From the NCBI GenBank assembly GCA_947481635.1, contig CANKHJ010000028.1:1-35097 (forward strand): a stretch of 35,097 nucleotides of DNA, given 5' to 3'. Below are positions 1 to 9,180 of the stretch, one piece after another. The stretch's first letter is position 1. Every line of letters begins with the position of its first letter. Under the pieces are notes generated by a model. The model ran no database searches. It was not told the origin of the DNA and saw only the letters and a program-made list of their open reading frames with translations. The DNA comes from Bradyrhizobiaceae bacterium. GTDB taxonomy: Bacteria > Pseudomonadota > Alphaproteobacteria > Rhizobiales > Xanthobacteraceae. The position numbers were made by a program, and so were the translations under genes.

Positions 1-1080
1 AACTCGTTCAAGGAACGCGGCGCGGTCAACAGGCTTGCAGCTCTCAACGCCGATGAGAAACGCCGCGGCGTCATTGCCATGTCGGCCGGCAACCACGCCC
101 AGGCTTTAGCCTATCACGCCCAGAAGATGGGGATCCCGACCACCATCGTGATGCCGGAAACCACGCCCTTCGTGAAAGTCGAGGCAACCCGCGCCTATGG
201 CGCGGAGGTGGTGCTCGAGGGCGAGACGCTGAGCGAGGCACAGACCCGCTGCGAGGCGATCATGCGCGAGCGCGGCCTGATCCTGGTGCACCCCTATGAC
301 GACGCGCTTGTGATCGCCGGGCAGGGGACGATCGCGCTCGAAATGCTGGAGGTTGTGCCCGATCTCGACATGCTGGTGATCCCGATCGGCGGCGGCGGGC
401 TGATGGCCGGCAATGCGGTGGCCGCGCGCGCTGTGAAGCCCGCGATCGAGATCATCGGCGCGGAGGCGGCGCTTTATCCCTCGATGTGGAATGCGCTGAC
501 CGGCGAGACCCGCAGCGCCGGCGGCCCGACTTTGGCCGAAGGCATCGCGGTGAAGAATGTCGGAGCGCTGACGCTGCCGATCATCAAGGCGCTGGTCGCC
601 GAGATCGTGCTGGTCGACGAGGCGCATCTCGAACGCGCGGTGAATGCCTATCTCACGCTGCTCAAGACCATGGCGGAAGGCGCAGGCGCGGCAGGGCTCG
701 GCGCGATGCTGACCCGACCGGAGCGCTTCGTCGGCCGCAAGGTCGGGCTCATTTTATGCGGCGGCAATATCGATCCGCGAATTCTCGCCTCGGTGATGGT
801 GCGCGAGCTCGAACGCGAGAACCGCATCGTGTCGTTCCGCCTCACCATTCCTGATCGTCCCGGCGTGCTCGGCGTGATCGCAACGCGGCTCGGCCAGCTC
901 GGCGCCAACATCCTGGAAGTCGACCACCGCCGGCTGTTTCTCGACGTGCCGGCTAAGGGCGCGCGGTTGGACGTGACCGTCGAGTCACGCGACCCTACGC
1001 ATACCGAAAACATCCGCCTCGCGCTCGAGGCGGAAGGCTACGCCCCGGTGCGGATCGACACCGCGACCGCGATGGAGTGA
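1..1080 (+). CDS. ilvA: Threonine ammonia-lyase (threonine dehydratase), 5' end cut by window
   Basis: PLP enzyme deaminating L-threonine to 2-oxobutanoate, the entry step to isoleucine; serine may also be used. The reading frame is open from base 1, giving 359 visible residues; the true start lies outside the window. The PLP-binding lysine is in the motif SFKERGA (Lys codon 10-12), followed by the substrate loop SAGNHAQ and the glycine-rich phosphate loop GGGGL (388-402). From about 826 the C-terminal part looks like a single ACT domain (motif IPDRPGVLG), as in medium-length threonine ammonia-lyases, implying allosteric control by an amino acid. The family is firm; biosynthetic IlvA and catabolic TdcB roles cannot be told apart here. 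The gene is convergent with the Bug receptor gene that follows, with a palindromic repeat between them. Confidence 0.9.
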   Translation, partial: NSFKERGAVNRLAALNADEKRRGVIAMSAGNHAQALAYHAQKMGIPTTIVMPETTPFVKVEATRAYGAEVVLEGETLSEAQTRCEAIMRERGLILVHPYDDALVIAGQGTIALEMLEVVPDLDMLVIPIGGGGLMAGNAVAARAVKPAIEIIGAEAALYPSMWNALTGETRSAGGPTLAEGIAVKNVGALTLPIIKALVAEIVLVDEAHLERAVNAYLTLLKTMAEGAGAAGLGAMLTRPERFVGRKVGLILCGGNIDPRILASVMVRELERENRIVSFRLTIPDRPGVLGVIATRLGQLGANILEVDHRRLFLDVPAKGARLDVTVESRDPTHTENIRLALEAEGYAPVRIDTATAME

Positions 1081-1106
1081 GGCGAGCGGCGCACCAACCA
1101 CCGCTC

Positions 1107-1193
1107 GTCACCCCCGCGAAAAGCGGGGGTCCAGTACTCCGTGCGCTATCGATTGGTCACGGCGTACTGGATGCCCGCCTGCGCGGGCATGAC
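1107..1193. repeat. Composite palindromic repeat, family A copy 1 (BIME/REP-like)
   Basis: Two head-to-head copies of a unit of about 35 nt. Each unit is itself a GC hairpin (CCCCGC..GCGGGG on the left, GCCCGC..GCGGGC on the right), and the outer ends read GTCA...TGAC. The reverse complement of the right arm matches the left arm nearly base for base through the flanking TCCAGTAC. It lies between the convergent ilvA and Bug genes and could stop transcription from both sides. Related copies are at 4757-4843, 20962-21047 and 26668-26787. Confidence 0.85.
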
Positions 1194-1231
1194 AGTCTTT
1201 GCTGTGTTGCATTCCTGGCGTCGTCGGCTGG

Positions 1232-2200
1232 CTAACTCGCGCGTTCGATCTTGCCGATCCGGATATACTCGCCCCAGGCGTCGACATCCTTCACCAGCAG
1301 CTTCTGCGCGTCGTCCGGCGAGCTGATGAACACATCGCCGCCGCCATCTTCCAGGAATTTCTTGGTCTCGGGCGTCTCCAGTACCTTGTTGAACCAGGTG
1401 TTGAGCTGATCGACGATCGGGCGCGGCGTCTGCGCCGGAACCGCAGCCGCCCACCAGCCGAGCAGTTGCATATTGGCGCCAGCCTCGATCATGGTCGGAA
1501 TCTCGGGCGACGACGCCATGCGCTCCGGTGAACAGACCGCGAGCACGCGGACCCGGCCCTTGCGCTGTTCGGCCAGTGCCAGCAGCGGGTCCATCATCGC
1601 GTAATCGAGCTGGCCGCCGATCAGATCGTTGAGGCTGTCGGGCGCGGCCTTGTAATTCACCTGCACCGTCTCGATTCCGGCGACCTGCTTATACATCTCG
1701 CCGGTGATGTTGCCGGTGGTGGATGAGGTGCCGTAAGACGCGGCGGCTTTTTTCTGCTTCATCGCCGCGGTCAGTTCCGCGACATTGCGATAGGGCGACT
1801 TGGCCGACACCACCAGCATGAATCCTTGCTTGTTGAGCGTGCCGACCAGTTGCAGGTCTTTGCGCACGTCGACGGTGGACTTATAGAGGTGCATGTTGCC
1901 AGCCATGCCGCTGCCGGCATGGACCAGCACGGTGTAGCCATTCGGCTTGGCGCGCGCGACGGATTCGGTGGCGATGTTGCCGGTGGCGCCGAGCTTGTTC
2001 TCAACGATGATGGTCGCGCCGGACACTTTCGCCACCTTGTCGGCGAAGTAACGCACCAGTACATCCGCGCCGCTGCCGACCGCATAACCCGAGACGAAAT
2101 GGATCACGTCGTTCGGATAAGCTTGCTGGGCGTTTGCGCCCGTGGAGAGGCCGATCGTAAGCGCGGCGATGGCAAGCAAGCCGGTCCGGACGTTTCTCAT
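1232..2200 (-). CDS. Bug/TctC-family tripartite tricarboxylate transporter receptor
   Basis: Periplasmic solute-binding protein of 322 residues. It has a signal peptide (basic MRNVR, hydrophobic stretch, cleavage near ANAQQ) and then the Bug-type opening with the first strand and a VEN(K/R)xGA(T/A)GN motif (here VENKLGATGN) plus PNGYT, the loops that hold a carboxylate ligand in known Bug proteins. ATG at 2200 follows GGGAGAG at good distance. No TctA or TctB membrane subunits are nearby, so it is an orphan receptor. It starts 44 bp after the hemB stop on the same strand and may be read through from hemB. Ligand unknown; Bug proteins bind di- and tricarboxylates, amino acids, nicotinate and other small acids. 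Confidence 0.88.
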   Translation of the reverse strand: MRNVRTGLLAIAALTIGLSTGANAQQAYPNDVIHFVSGYAVGSGADVLVRYFADKVAKVSGATIIVENKLGATGNIATESVARAKPNGYTVLVHAGSGMAGNMHLYKSTVDVRKDLQLVGTLNKQGFMLVVSAKSPYRNVAELTAAMKQKKAAASYGTSSTTGNITGEMYKQVAGIETVQVNYKAAPDSLNDLIGGQLDYAMMDPLLALAEQRKGRVRVLAVCSPERMASSPEIPTMIEAGANMQLLGWWAAAVPAQTPRPIVDQLNTWFNKVLETPETKKFLEDGGGDVFISSPDDAQKLLVKDVDAWGEYIRIGKIERAS

Positions 2201-2244
2201 GATCTCTCCCGTGACGATTGTTGACGCTGAATCCGAAACGCGGT

Positions 2245-3381
<1,137 letters not shown>

Positions 3382-3411
3382 TTAACGACGGTCATGCGCA
3401 CCCCAATCTCC

Positions 3412-3508
3412 GTCATCGCCGGGCTTGTCCCGGCCATCCTTGCCTTTGCTGCTGAGTGCAAGAAAGACGTGGATGCCCGGCACAAGGCAGCACAAGGCCG
3501 GGCATGAC
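3412..3508. repeat. Palindromic repeat, family B
   Basis: Long imperfect inverted repeat: GTCATCGCCGGGCTTGTCCC on the left, and on the right an arm ending AAGGCCGGGCATGAC. The right arm carries an internal duplication (CACAAGGCAG then CACAAGGCCG), so it is longer than the left. The central part carries GCAAGAAAGACGTGGATGCC. It matches the style of interspersed palindromes common in Bradyrhizobium-type genomes. It sits between divergent hemB and the acyl-CoA dehydrogenase gene, ending about 60 nt before the latter's start. Confidence 0.75.
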
Positions 3509-3571
3509 GAACGTGCGGGGCCGCCGTTGTGACGGTGGCCCCTTTTCATTTTTGCTGCCATCATCGGCGCG

Positions 3572-4711
3572 ATGGATTTCAATCTCTCCGAAGAACAGCA
3601 GGCTATCCAATCGACCGCGCGCGATTTCGCGCAGGGCGAAATGATGCCGCATGCGCGCGACTGGGACGAGACTGAGACCTTCCCGGTCGAGACCCTGCGC
3701 AAGGCCGCAGGGCTCGGCTTCGCCGCCATCGTGGTGCGGGATGACGTCGGCGGCTCGGCGCTGACGCGGCTAGACGCGGCGTTGATCTTCGAGGAACTGG
3801 CGCAGGGCTGCACCTCGACCGCGGCCTATATTTCGATCCACAATATGGCCGCCTGGATGATCGACGCCTTCGGCGGCGAGGAACAGCGGCGCCGCTTCCT
3901 GCCGAAACTCGCCGCGATGGAGCATTTCGCGAGCTATTGCCTGACCGAGCCGGATGCCGGATCGGATGCCGCAAGCCTCAAGACCCGGGCGCGCCGCGAC
4001 GGCGATCACTACGTGCTCGACGGCACCAAGGCGTTCATCTCGGGCGGCGGCGTGTCGGATATCTATCTGGTGATGGCGCGCACCGGCGAACCGGGCCCCA
4101 AAGGCATCTCCTGCATCGTGGTGGAGAAAGGGACGCCCGGCCTGTCCTACGGCGCGCAGGAGAAGAAGCTCGGCTGGAAGTCGCAGCCGACCGCGATGGT
4201 GATGTTCGAGAATTGCCGCGTTCCGGTCGCGAACCGGATCGGCGCGGAAGGGCAGGGCTTTCGCATCGCCATGGCTGGGCTCGATGGCGGGCGGCTGAAC
4301 ATCGCGGCCTGTTCGCTCGGTGGCGCGCAATTCTGTCTCGATCGCACGCTCGGCTATATGCGCGAGCGTAAGCAATTCGGCACCCGGCTCGCTGATTTCC
4401 AGGCGCTCGCGTTCCGCATCGCCGATTATGCGACTGAACTTGAAGCCGCACGGCTGATGGTGCATCGCGCAGCCTCAGCGGTCGACGCGAAGGCGCCCGG
4501 CGCGACCAGGCTTGCGGCGATGGCGAAGCGCTTCGCCACCGATGCCGGCTTCGAGGTGGTCAATGGCTGTCTGCAATTGCATGGCGGCTATGGCTATCTG
4601 CGCGACCATCCGATCGAGCGTGTGCTGCGCGATGTGCGCGTGCACCAGATCCTCGAGGGCACCAACGAAGTGATGCGGCTGATCGTCAGCCGCGATCTGC
4701 TGGCGAACTGA
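3572..4711 (+). CDS. Acyl-CoA dehydrogenase, probably isobutyryl-CoA dehydrogenase
   Basis: FAD enzyme of 379 residues oxidising a short branched acyl-CoA to the 2-enoyl-CoA and passing electrons to electron-transfer flavoprotein. It begins [12 protein letters not shown], typical of the family, and shows the middle-domain signature [23 protein letters not shown], and the C-terminal [11 protein letters not shown], whose Glu362 is the expected catalytic base. The stretch [14 protein letters not shown] resembles ACAD8-type isobutyryl-CoA dehydrogenases. The next genes encode 3-hydroxyisobutyryl-CoA hydrolase and 3-hydroxyisobutyrate dehydrogenase, which supports valine catabolism. No clear Shine-Dalgarno precedes the ATG; the start rests on the protein's N-terminus. 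Substrate assignment is inference; the family is certain. Confidence 0.92.
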   Translation: MDFNLSEEQQAIQSTARDFAQGEMMPHARDWDETETFPVETLRKAAGLGFAAIVVRDDVGGSALTRLDAALIFEELAQGCTSTAAYISIHNMAAWMIDAFGGEEQRRRFLPKLAAMEHFASYCLTEPDAGSDAASLKTRARRDGDHYVLDGTKAFISGGGVSDIYLVMARTGEPGPKGISCIVVEKGTPGLSYGAQEKKLGWKSQPTAMVMFENCRVPVANRIGAEGQGFRIAMAGLDGGRLNIAACSLGGAQFCLDRTLGYMRERKQFGTRLADFQALAFRIADYATELEAARLMVHRAASAVDAKAPGATRLAAMAKRFATDAGFEVVNGCLQLHGGYGYLRDHPIERVLRDVRVHQILEGTNEVMRLIVSRDLLAN

Positions 4712-4756
4712 CATTGCGTGTTCGCGTCAGTCTGGCTAGAGCACCAATCACAGGTG

Positions 4757-4843
4757 GTCACCCCCGCGAAAGCGGGGGTCCGGTACTCCGCGCCTCTCGA
4801 TAGGTCACGGCGTAAGGGATGCCCCGCTTTCGCAGGGCATGAC
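4757..4843. repeat. Composite palindromic repeat, family A copy 2
   Basis: Same architecture as the element at 1107-1193: left hairpin CCCCGCGAAAGCGGGG, centre CTCTCGATAGGTCACGG, right hairpin GCCCCGCTTTCGCAGGGC and outer GTCA/TGAC ends. It is the only family A copy in this window between genes in the same direction, inside the presumed valine operon, and ends 19 nt before the downstream start codon. It could cause partial attenuation or mRNA-end protection between the two genes. Confidence 0.85.
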
Positions 4844-4862
4844 AATCGAGAGACGAGGTTTG

Positions 4863-5903
4863 ATGCATTCCACCCCGGAAATCCTGTTCGAACGCCGCGG
4901 CGCTGCCGGCATCGTCACGCTGAACCGCCCCCAGGCGCTCAACGCCGTGACGCACGGCATGGTGCGCGCGCTGGCGCGGCAATTGGCCGAATGGGAAACC
5001 GACGACGCCGTCACGCGGGTGATCGTCACCGCGGCGGGGGAGCGCGCCTTCTCGGCCGGCGGTGACATCCGCGCGATCTATGACCTCGGCCGCGCCGGGC
5101 GGATCGAAGAGGCGCTCAGCTACTTCGGCGAGGAATACCCGCTCAACGCCGCGATCAAGAACTACCGCAAGCCCTATGTGTCGCTGATCGACGGCATCGT
5201 GATGGGCGGTGGGGCGGGGCTGTCGGTGCATGGCTCGCACCGTGTCGCCGGCGACCGCTTCCGCTTCGCAATGCCGGAAACCGCGATCGGCTTCTTCCCC
5301 GATATCGGCGGCACCTGGTTCCTGTCGCACATGCCGGGCGAGCTCGGGACCTATTGCGCGCTGACCGGTGCGCGCGTCGATGCGGCCGATGCGGTCGCGT
5401 CGAGCATCGCCACGCATCGCGTCGCGTCCTCGCGGTTTCCTGACCTGCTCGAAGCGCTGTGCGGCGCGACCTCGGTCGATGCCATCCTCGGCGCGTTCGC
5501 CGAGCCGATAGGGCAGGGGCCGTTGACGCAGGCGTGCGCCACCATCGACCGCCTGTTCGCTGGCGACACCGTGGAGGATATCCTGGCCGCCCTGGACGGC
5601 GCGGCCGAGACTTTGGCGCGCGATGCGGCTACCACGATCCGGGGCAATGCGCCGACCAGCCTGAAGGTCGCACTGGCGCAGGTGCGGCGCGGGAAAAAGC
5701 TTTCGTTCGAGGATTGCATGCGCACCGAATATCGCATCGTCCAGCGCTTCCTGCGCGGGCATGATCTCTACGAGGGCATTCGCGCCGCGATCATCGACAA
5801 GGACCGCGCGCCGAAATGGAACCCGTCGACGCTCGACGCCGTGCGCGCGGCGGAGGTCGAGCGCCATTTCGCGCCGGTCGAACAGGAACTCGTGCTGCCA
5901 TGA
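4863..5903 (+). CDS. 3-hydroxyisobutyryl-CoA hydrolase (enoyl-CoA hydratase/isomerase superfamily)
   Basis: Crotonase-fold enzyme of 346 residues releasing 3-hydroxyisobutyrate and CoA in valine breakdown. The crotonase opening VTLNRPQALNAV and the oxyanion-hole loop AFSAGGDIRAIYDLG are seen, and the segment PETAIGFFPDIGG carries Glu139 and Asp147, spaced as in the catalytic Glu/Asp pair of 3-hydroxyisobutyryl-CoA hydrolases. The long C-terminal part (about 346 against about 260 for plain hydratases) also fits the hydrolase. Start at 4863 is preferred because GAGG ends 4 nt upstream; an in-frame ATG at 4839 lies inside the palindromic repeat. Its TGA overlaps the next gene's ATG. Confidence 0.9.
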   Translation: MHSTPEILFERRGAAGIVTLNRPQALNAVTHGMVRALARQLAEWETDDAVTRVIVTAAGERAFSAGGDIRAIYDLGRAGRIEEALSYFGEEYPLNAAIKNYRKPYVSLIDGIVMGGGAGLSVHGSHRVAGDRFRFAMPETAIGFFPDIGGTWFLSHMPGELGTYCALTGARVDAADAVASSIATHRVASSRFPDLLEALCGATSVDAILGAFAEPIGQGPLTQACATIDRLFAGDTVEDILAALDGAAETLARDAATTIRGNAPTSLKVALAQVRRGKKLSFEDCMRTEYRIVQRFLRGHDLYEGIRAAIIDKDRAPKWNPSTLDAVRAAEVERHFAPVEQELVLP

Positions 5904-6349
5904 CCGAACCATTCACCCCGAACCAGTCGCGCGAGCTGGAGCCGGTCCATGCGGATGAAGAAGAACATCACGATCTCGGCTGGGCCGACCGGCTGGTGCT
6001 GTTCCTGCGCGTGATGGCGGCTTTGTCGCTGCTCAAGGGGCTCTATCACTGGTCGCTGGTGATCGGCGTCGGTGCGCCGGCCGATGGCGGCTTTGAGAGC
6101 TATCCGACGCCGTACCAAGTCGGCACGGTCTATTTCGCGGTGATCGATCTGGTCGCGGCGGTCGGACTGTGGCTCGCGGCGCCCTGGGGCGCGGTGGTGT
6201 GGCTGACCGCGGTGATCTCGATGGTTGCGGTCGAAATGATCTTCCCGCAGGTCTATGGCGGACGGCTCTGGATCGTCGGCGTGGAGGCGGTGCTGCTGTC
6301 GTGCTATCTCTGGTTGGCTTTGCAGTCGGCGCGCGAACAGCCGGCGTGA
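5900..6349 (+). CDS. Small integral membrane protein, possibly DUF6163 family
   Basis: 149 residues of unknown function. After an acidic, His-containing N-terminus (about residues 10-25) come three to four hydrophobic segments: about residues 29-55, 74-92, 95-115 and 122-140. The start overlaps the preceding stop as ATGA, so translation is coupled to the 3-hydroxyisobutyryl-CoA hydrolase, and the 3-hydroxyisobutyrate dehydrogenase gene begins 26 bp later. The overall pattern resembles small rhizobial membrane proteins classed as DUF6163, from memory and not verified. No catalytic motif is visible. The position inside a valine-degradation operon could be functional (membrane tethering, transport) or only shared transcription. 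Confidence 0.8.
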   Translation: MTEPFTPNQSRELEPVHADEEEHHDLGWADRLVLFLRVMAALSLLKGLYHWSLVIGVGAPADGGFESYPTPYQVGTVYFAVIDLVAAVGLWLAAPWGAVVWLTAVISMVAVEMIFPQVYGGRLWIVGVEAVLLSCYLWLALQSAREQPA

Positions 6350-6375
6350 ACATCTAGAACGACGGGGGGAACGCC

Positions 6376-7263
6376 ATGGCGCGCATCGGCTTCATCGGTC
6401 TCGGCAATATGGGGCTGCCGATGGCGCAGAACCTGATCAAGGCCGGTCATCAGGTCGAAGGCGTCGACATCAATCCGGCGTCCACAGTGAAACTCGCAGC
6501 GGCCGGCGGCGCCGTCGCCGAGACCGCGAAGATCGCGGCGTCGCGCGCCGATGTCGTGATCACCATGCTGCCCTCCGGCAAAGAGGCGAGGGAGGTCTAT
6601 CTCGGGTCGGCCGGCATCGTCGAGAGCGCCAATGCAGGCACGCTGCTGATCGATTCATCGACCATCGATGTGGAGACCGCGCGCGCGATTGAAGCCGCCG
6701 CCGCGGCGCGCGGCCTGCTGATGGTCGACGCGCCGGTCTCGGGCGGCGTCGTTGGCGCGGAAGCTGCGACGCTCACCTTCATGGTCGGCGGCTCGACCCA
6801 GGCCTTTGTGCGCGCGCAGTCGATCATGGAGAAGATGGGAAAGACCATCGTGCATGCCGGCGGGCCGGGAAACGGCCAGGCCGCCAAGATCTGCAACAAC
6901 ATGATCCTCGGCGTCTCCATGATCGCGGTGTCGGAAGCCTTCGTCCTTGCCGAGAAGCTCGGCCTCGACGCCCAGACGCTGTTCGACATCTCCTCGAAAT
7001 CGTCGGGGCAATGCTGGTCGATGACCACATGTTGCCCGGTGCCGGGCCCGGTGCCGGGTTCGCCCGCCAATCGCGATTATCGGGCGGGCTTTACCGCGGC
7101 GATGATGCTGAAGGACCTGAATCTTGCCCAGGAGGCGGCGCACCAGGCCGGCGCCAAGACGATACTCGGGGCGCAGGCCGCGACGATTTACGACAACTAC
7201 GCGGCGAGCGGCGAGGCGGGTAAGGATTTTTCCGGCATTATTCAGTATGTCCGCAGCCGCTGA
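6376..7263 (+). CDS. mmsB: 3-hydroxyisobutyrate dehydrogenase
   Basis: NAD-dependent oxidation of 3-hydroxyisobutyrate to methylmalonate semialdehyde, the valine pathway step after the upstream hydrolase. 295 residues, normal length. The N-terminal Rossmann motif GFIGLGNMGLPMAQNL, the substrate-binding motif DAPVSGGVVGAE and the catalytic Lys171 in GNGQAAKICNN are all intact. The typical CPVPGPVPGSPANRDY loop supports this enzyme over other beta-hydroxyacid dehydrogenases. ATG follows GGGGGGAA at a short distance. It is the last gene of the module; no methylmalonate-semialdehyde dehydrogenase gene is present in the window. Confidence 0.95.
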   Translation: MARIGFIGLGNMGLPMAQNLIKAGHQVEGVDINPASTVKLAAAGGAVAETAKIAASRADVVITMLPSGKEAREVYLGSAGIVESANAGTLLIDSSTIDVETARAIEAAAAARGLLMVDAPVSGGVVGAEAATLTFMVGGSTQAFVRAQSIMEKMGKTIVHAGGPGNGQAAKICNNMILGVSMIAVSEAFVLAEKLGLDAQTLFDISSKSSGQCWSMTTCCPVPGPVPGSPANRDYRAGFTAAMMLKDLNLAQEAAHQAGAKTILGAQAATIYDNYAASGEAGKDFSGIIQYVRSR

Positions 7264-7337
7264 GCGGCCTTAACGCCGCCTTGTGTCCCGATGCGCGACA
7301 CTTCAAGGCGATCGGCACCAATTGCGGCGCCGCGCGT

Positions 7338-7460
7338 GGTGAATCTTTCGTCAATGCGATCGCTCTCATTCGCACTGCAATGGATGATTCACCGTTGCGA
7401 ATAAACCTTATCTTTATTGTGTTGTTTAAGTCGATTTTAGACCCTTAAGACTAGGTTGAG
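7338..7460 (+). promoter_or_regulatory. AT-rich upstream region of ldtR with an inverted repeat
   Basis: GGTGAATC at 7338-7345 is matched by its exact reverse complement GATTCACC at 7386-7393. It is followed by a notably AT-rich block (7400-7450) in otherwise GC-rich DNA. This probably holds the ldtR promoter, but no -35/-10 pair stands out clearly. Whether the inverted repeat is an operator (for example for LdtR itself) is a guess. Confidence 0.3.
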
Positions 7461-7516
7461 GGCAAGCGGGAAACAGGGCCCGTTAAAAAAAATTCGGAAT
7501 ACAGAAAGGCGTCATT

Positions 7517-8029
7517 ATGAAAGCCGTTGCGAAAACGGTTGAGCCCGTCGAACGCGAAGCTCGCTTCGATAACGTCCGGCCGCTCTACCTTGAGGCATTG
7601 ACGCTCGTCGAGCGTTTGCATCGCCGCCTGCTCGACGTGATCAAGGACGAATTCGATCGTCGTGGTCGTGCCGACATCAATTCGGTGCAGGCGCTGCTGC
7701 TGTATAATATCGGCGACAAGGAGTTGACGGCCGGTGAGCTGCGCACGCGCGGCTATTACCTCGGCTCCAACGTCTCCTACAATCTCAAGAAGCTGGTCGA
7801 GATGGGTTTCCTCGATCATCAGCGTTCGCGGGTGGATCGCCGTTCGGTGCGCATCAAGCTCACCGACAAGGGCCGTGAGATCCGCGACATCGTCGAGACG
7901 CTCTACCAGAAACACGTGCGCACCGTGGAGCAGGTCGGCGGCATCAATGCCGAGGAGTTCGCGACCTTGAACAAGTCGCTGCACCGGCTCGAGCGCTTCT
8001 GGACCGATCAAATCCTTTATCGGCTCTAA
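7517..8029 (+). CDS. ldtR: MarR-family transcriptional regulator LdtR
   Basis: 170-residue winged-helix MarR regulator. The DNA-binding part spans about residues 50-115, with ADINSVQALLLYNIG, the recognition region RGYYLGSNVSYNLKKLVEMGFL and the wing RSRVDRRSVRIKLTDKG. The sequence matches the conserved rhizobial LdtR type, which in relatives such as Liberibacter and Sinorhizobium controls an L,D-transpeptidase gene and osmotic tolerance. ATG at 7517 follows AAAGG by 7 nt. It is monocistronic: a stem-loop with a T-rich tail follows at 8071. The name rests on recognising the family; the regulated gene is not in the window. Confidence 0.85.
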   Translation: MKAVAKTVEPVEREARFDNVRPLYLEALTLVERLHRRLLDVIKDEFDRRGRADINSVQALLLYNIGDKELTAGELRTRGYYLGSNVSYNLKKLVEMGFLDHQRSRVDRRSVRIKLTDKGREIRDIVETLYQKHVRTVEQVGGINAEEFATLNKSLHRLERFWTDQILYRL

Positions 8030-8070
8030 GCCCGAAAACAGGTTATTTTCAACTTCCGGTCGTGAACCTC

Positions 8071-8098
8071 GGGGCGCGCAAATGCGCCCCGTTTCTTT
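8071..8098 (+). terminator. Rho-independent terminator after ldtR
   Basis: GGGGCGC (8071-8077) pairs with GCGCCCC (8084-8090) around a 6-nt loop, followed by GTTTCTTT. It lies about 40 nt after the ldtR stop and separates it from the small lysine-rich gene. Confidence 0.75.
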
Positions 8099-8181
8099 GC
8101 GTTGCGTGCCGATTGCTATATGGGCTGGAGGGAGCGCCGAAAGGGCGGGCGAGATATCAAAATACCAAGATTGGAAGGCTG

Positions 8182-8400
8182 ATGGCCGTCGAGAAAAAGC
8201 CCAAGGAAAAGAAAGAAAAGCCTGCGGAGAAGGCCAAGCCTGAGACCAAGGCTGAGGGACCTGTTGAGACCAAGACTGAGGCGCCCGCTGAGACGAAGTC
8301 GGACGCTCCCAAGAACTACAGCAGGGGCGAGGGCCAGAAGGTCGTCACTCAGGCCTACAAGGATAACTGGAACGCGATCTACGGGAAGAAGAAGCGCTAG
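8182..8400 (+). CDS. Small lysine-rich low-complexity protein, function unknown
   Basis: 72 residues. The first two thirds are almost only Lys, Glu, Pro, Ala and Thr, with a degenerate repeat (PETKAEG, VETKTEA, AETKSDA). The C-terminal 26 or so residues are a distinct block (NYSRGEGQKVVTQAYK, then DNWNAIYGKKKR) that looks conserved rather than random. Start at 8182 was chosen because GGAAGG lies just upstream; in-frame codons further 5' fall in the ldtR terminator region and give unlike protein. No signal peptide or membrane segment is seen. The basic, disordered character suggests nucleic-acid or ribosome contact, but this is inference. Confidence 0.65.
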   Translation: MAVEKKPKEKKEKPAEKAKPETKAEGPVETKTEAPAETKSDAPKNYSRGEGQKVVTQAYKDNWNAIYGKKKR

Positions 8401-8529
8401 CGGCGGATCGGCTTCCCTCTTACGCCTCAGGATGACGAATTGCGAAGCGTCAGGATCAGAGCTTTCACTTCAGACTCTTGGTCGCGGCGCGCAGATTGAG
8501 CGCCGGAACGAGCCAGCCCTCACGCATCG

Positions 8530-9093
8530 CTATTTTTCCTTCTGCGCCGCTTCGATGCTCGCCAACCCCTGTTTCGCCTGAACCTGAGATGCCTCGTCGG
8601 ACGCGTCCATCGCCGTGCCAGCGAGCACGTCCTCGTAATCTTTGCGGGCCTGGATGATGTCGCCTTTGAGATGGTGGGAGCGGCCGCGATTGTAGCGGGC
8701 GATCAGGCTGGCGGGCTTGATCTGCAGCGCTTCGTTGAAGGTCGCGATCGCGAGGTCGTACTTGCCGGTATGGTTATAGGCGTTGCCGCGGCCGACCAGT
8801 GTATCCGGACTGCCGGGCCGGAGTTTGAGCGAGGCGTCATAGTCGGCGAGCGAGCGCACGTAGTCTTTCTTGATCTCGTATTCGACGGCGCGGTTGTGAT
8901 GCAGCGACCCCAATTGGGCCGCCGTCATTTTCCTGGAATTGATCAGGCGCGTGCAGGCGGCGATCGCGACGTCGCCGGATCCCTTGTCGCAAGTCGCGAT
9001 ATCGGCGTCGACCGATGGTGCGGCAAGCGCCGGTGCGGCGCCGATCAGAAGCGCGATGAGCGAAATGACCGACAAAGAGAGTGCACGAGGCAT
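8530..9093 (-). CDS. Exported tetratricopeptide-repeat protein
   Basis: 187 residues. An N-terminal signal peptide (MPRALSLSVISLIALLIGAA, cleavage near ALAAPS) is followed by TPR-like helix pairs from about residue 60 to 160, with motifs HHNRAVEYEIKKDYVRSLADY, GNAYNHTGKYDLAIATFNEA and NRGRSHHLKGDIIQARKDYE. Two cysteines in the mature N-terminus (TCDKGSGDVAIAACTRLI) may form a disulfide. Start at 9093 was preferred over in-frame ATGs at 9117 and 9141 because AGGGGAA lies about 7 nt upstream and the signal peptide then begins normally. Probably a periplasmic protein-interaction scaffold; partner unknown. Confidence 0.75.
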   Translation of the reverse strand: MPRALSLSVISLIALLIGAAPALAAPSVDADIATCDKGSGDVAIAACTRLINSRKMTAAQLGSLHHNRAVEYEIKKDYVRSLADYDASLKLRPGSPDTLVGRGNAYNHTGKYDLAIATFNEALQIKPASLIARYNRGRSHHLKGDIIQARKDYEDVLAGTAMDASDEASQVQAKQGLASIEAAQKEK

Positions 9094-9180
9094 GGCGAGT
9101 TCCCCTGACACACTCATGGCCGAAGCTTTTGCTCCGGCCATGATGTCGAATTCAAAAAATGTCAGTCGTGCGACAATGTG

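Noticed and set aside
1107-1193. CRISPR-like repeat
   Set aside because: Copies are single, kilobases apart and made of inverted hairpin units; there are no regular spacers or cas genes.
4758-5912. 384-codon frame antisense to the hydrolase gene
   Set aside because: Begins in the next gene and runs into a palindromic repeat; no motifs.
7291-7404. 37-codon mini-ORF upstream of ldtR
   Set aside because: No Shine-Dalgarno, Ser/Arg-rich product, and it spans the inverted repeat and AT-rich promoter-like region.
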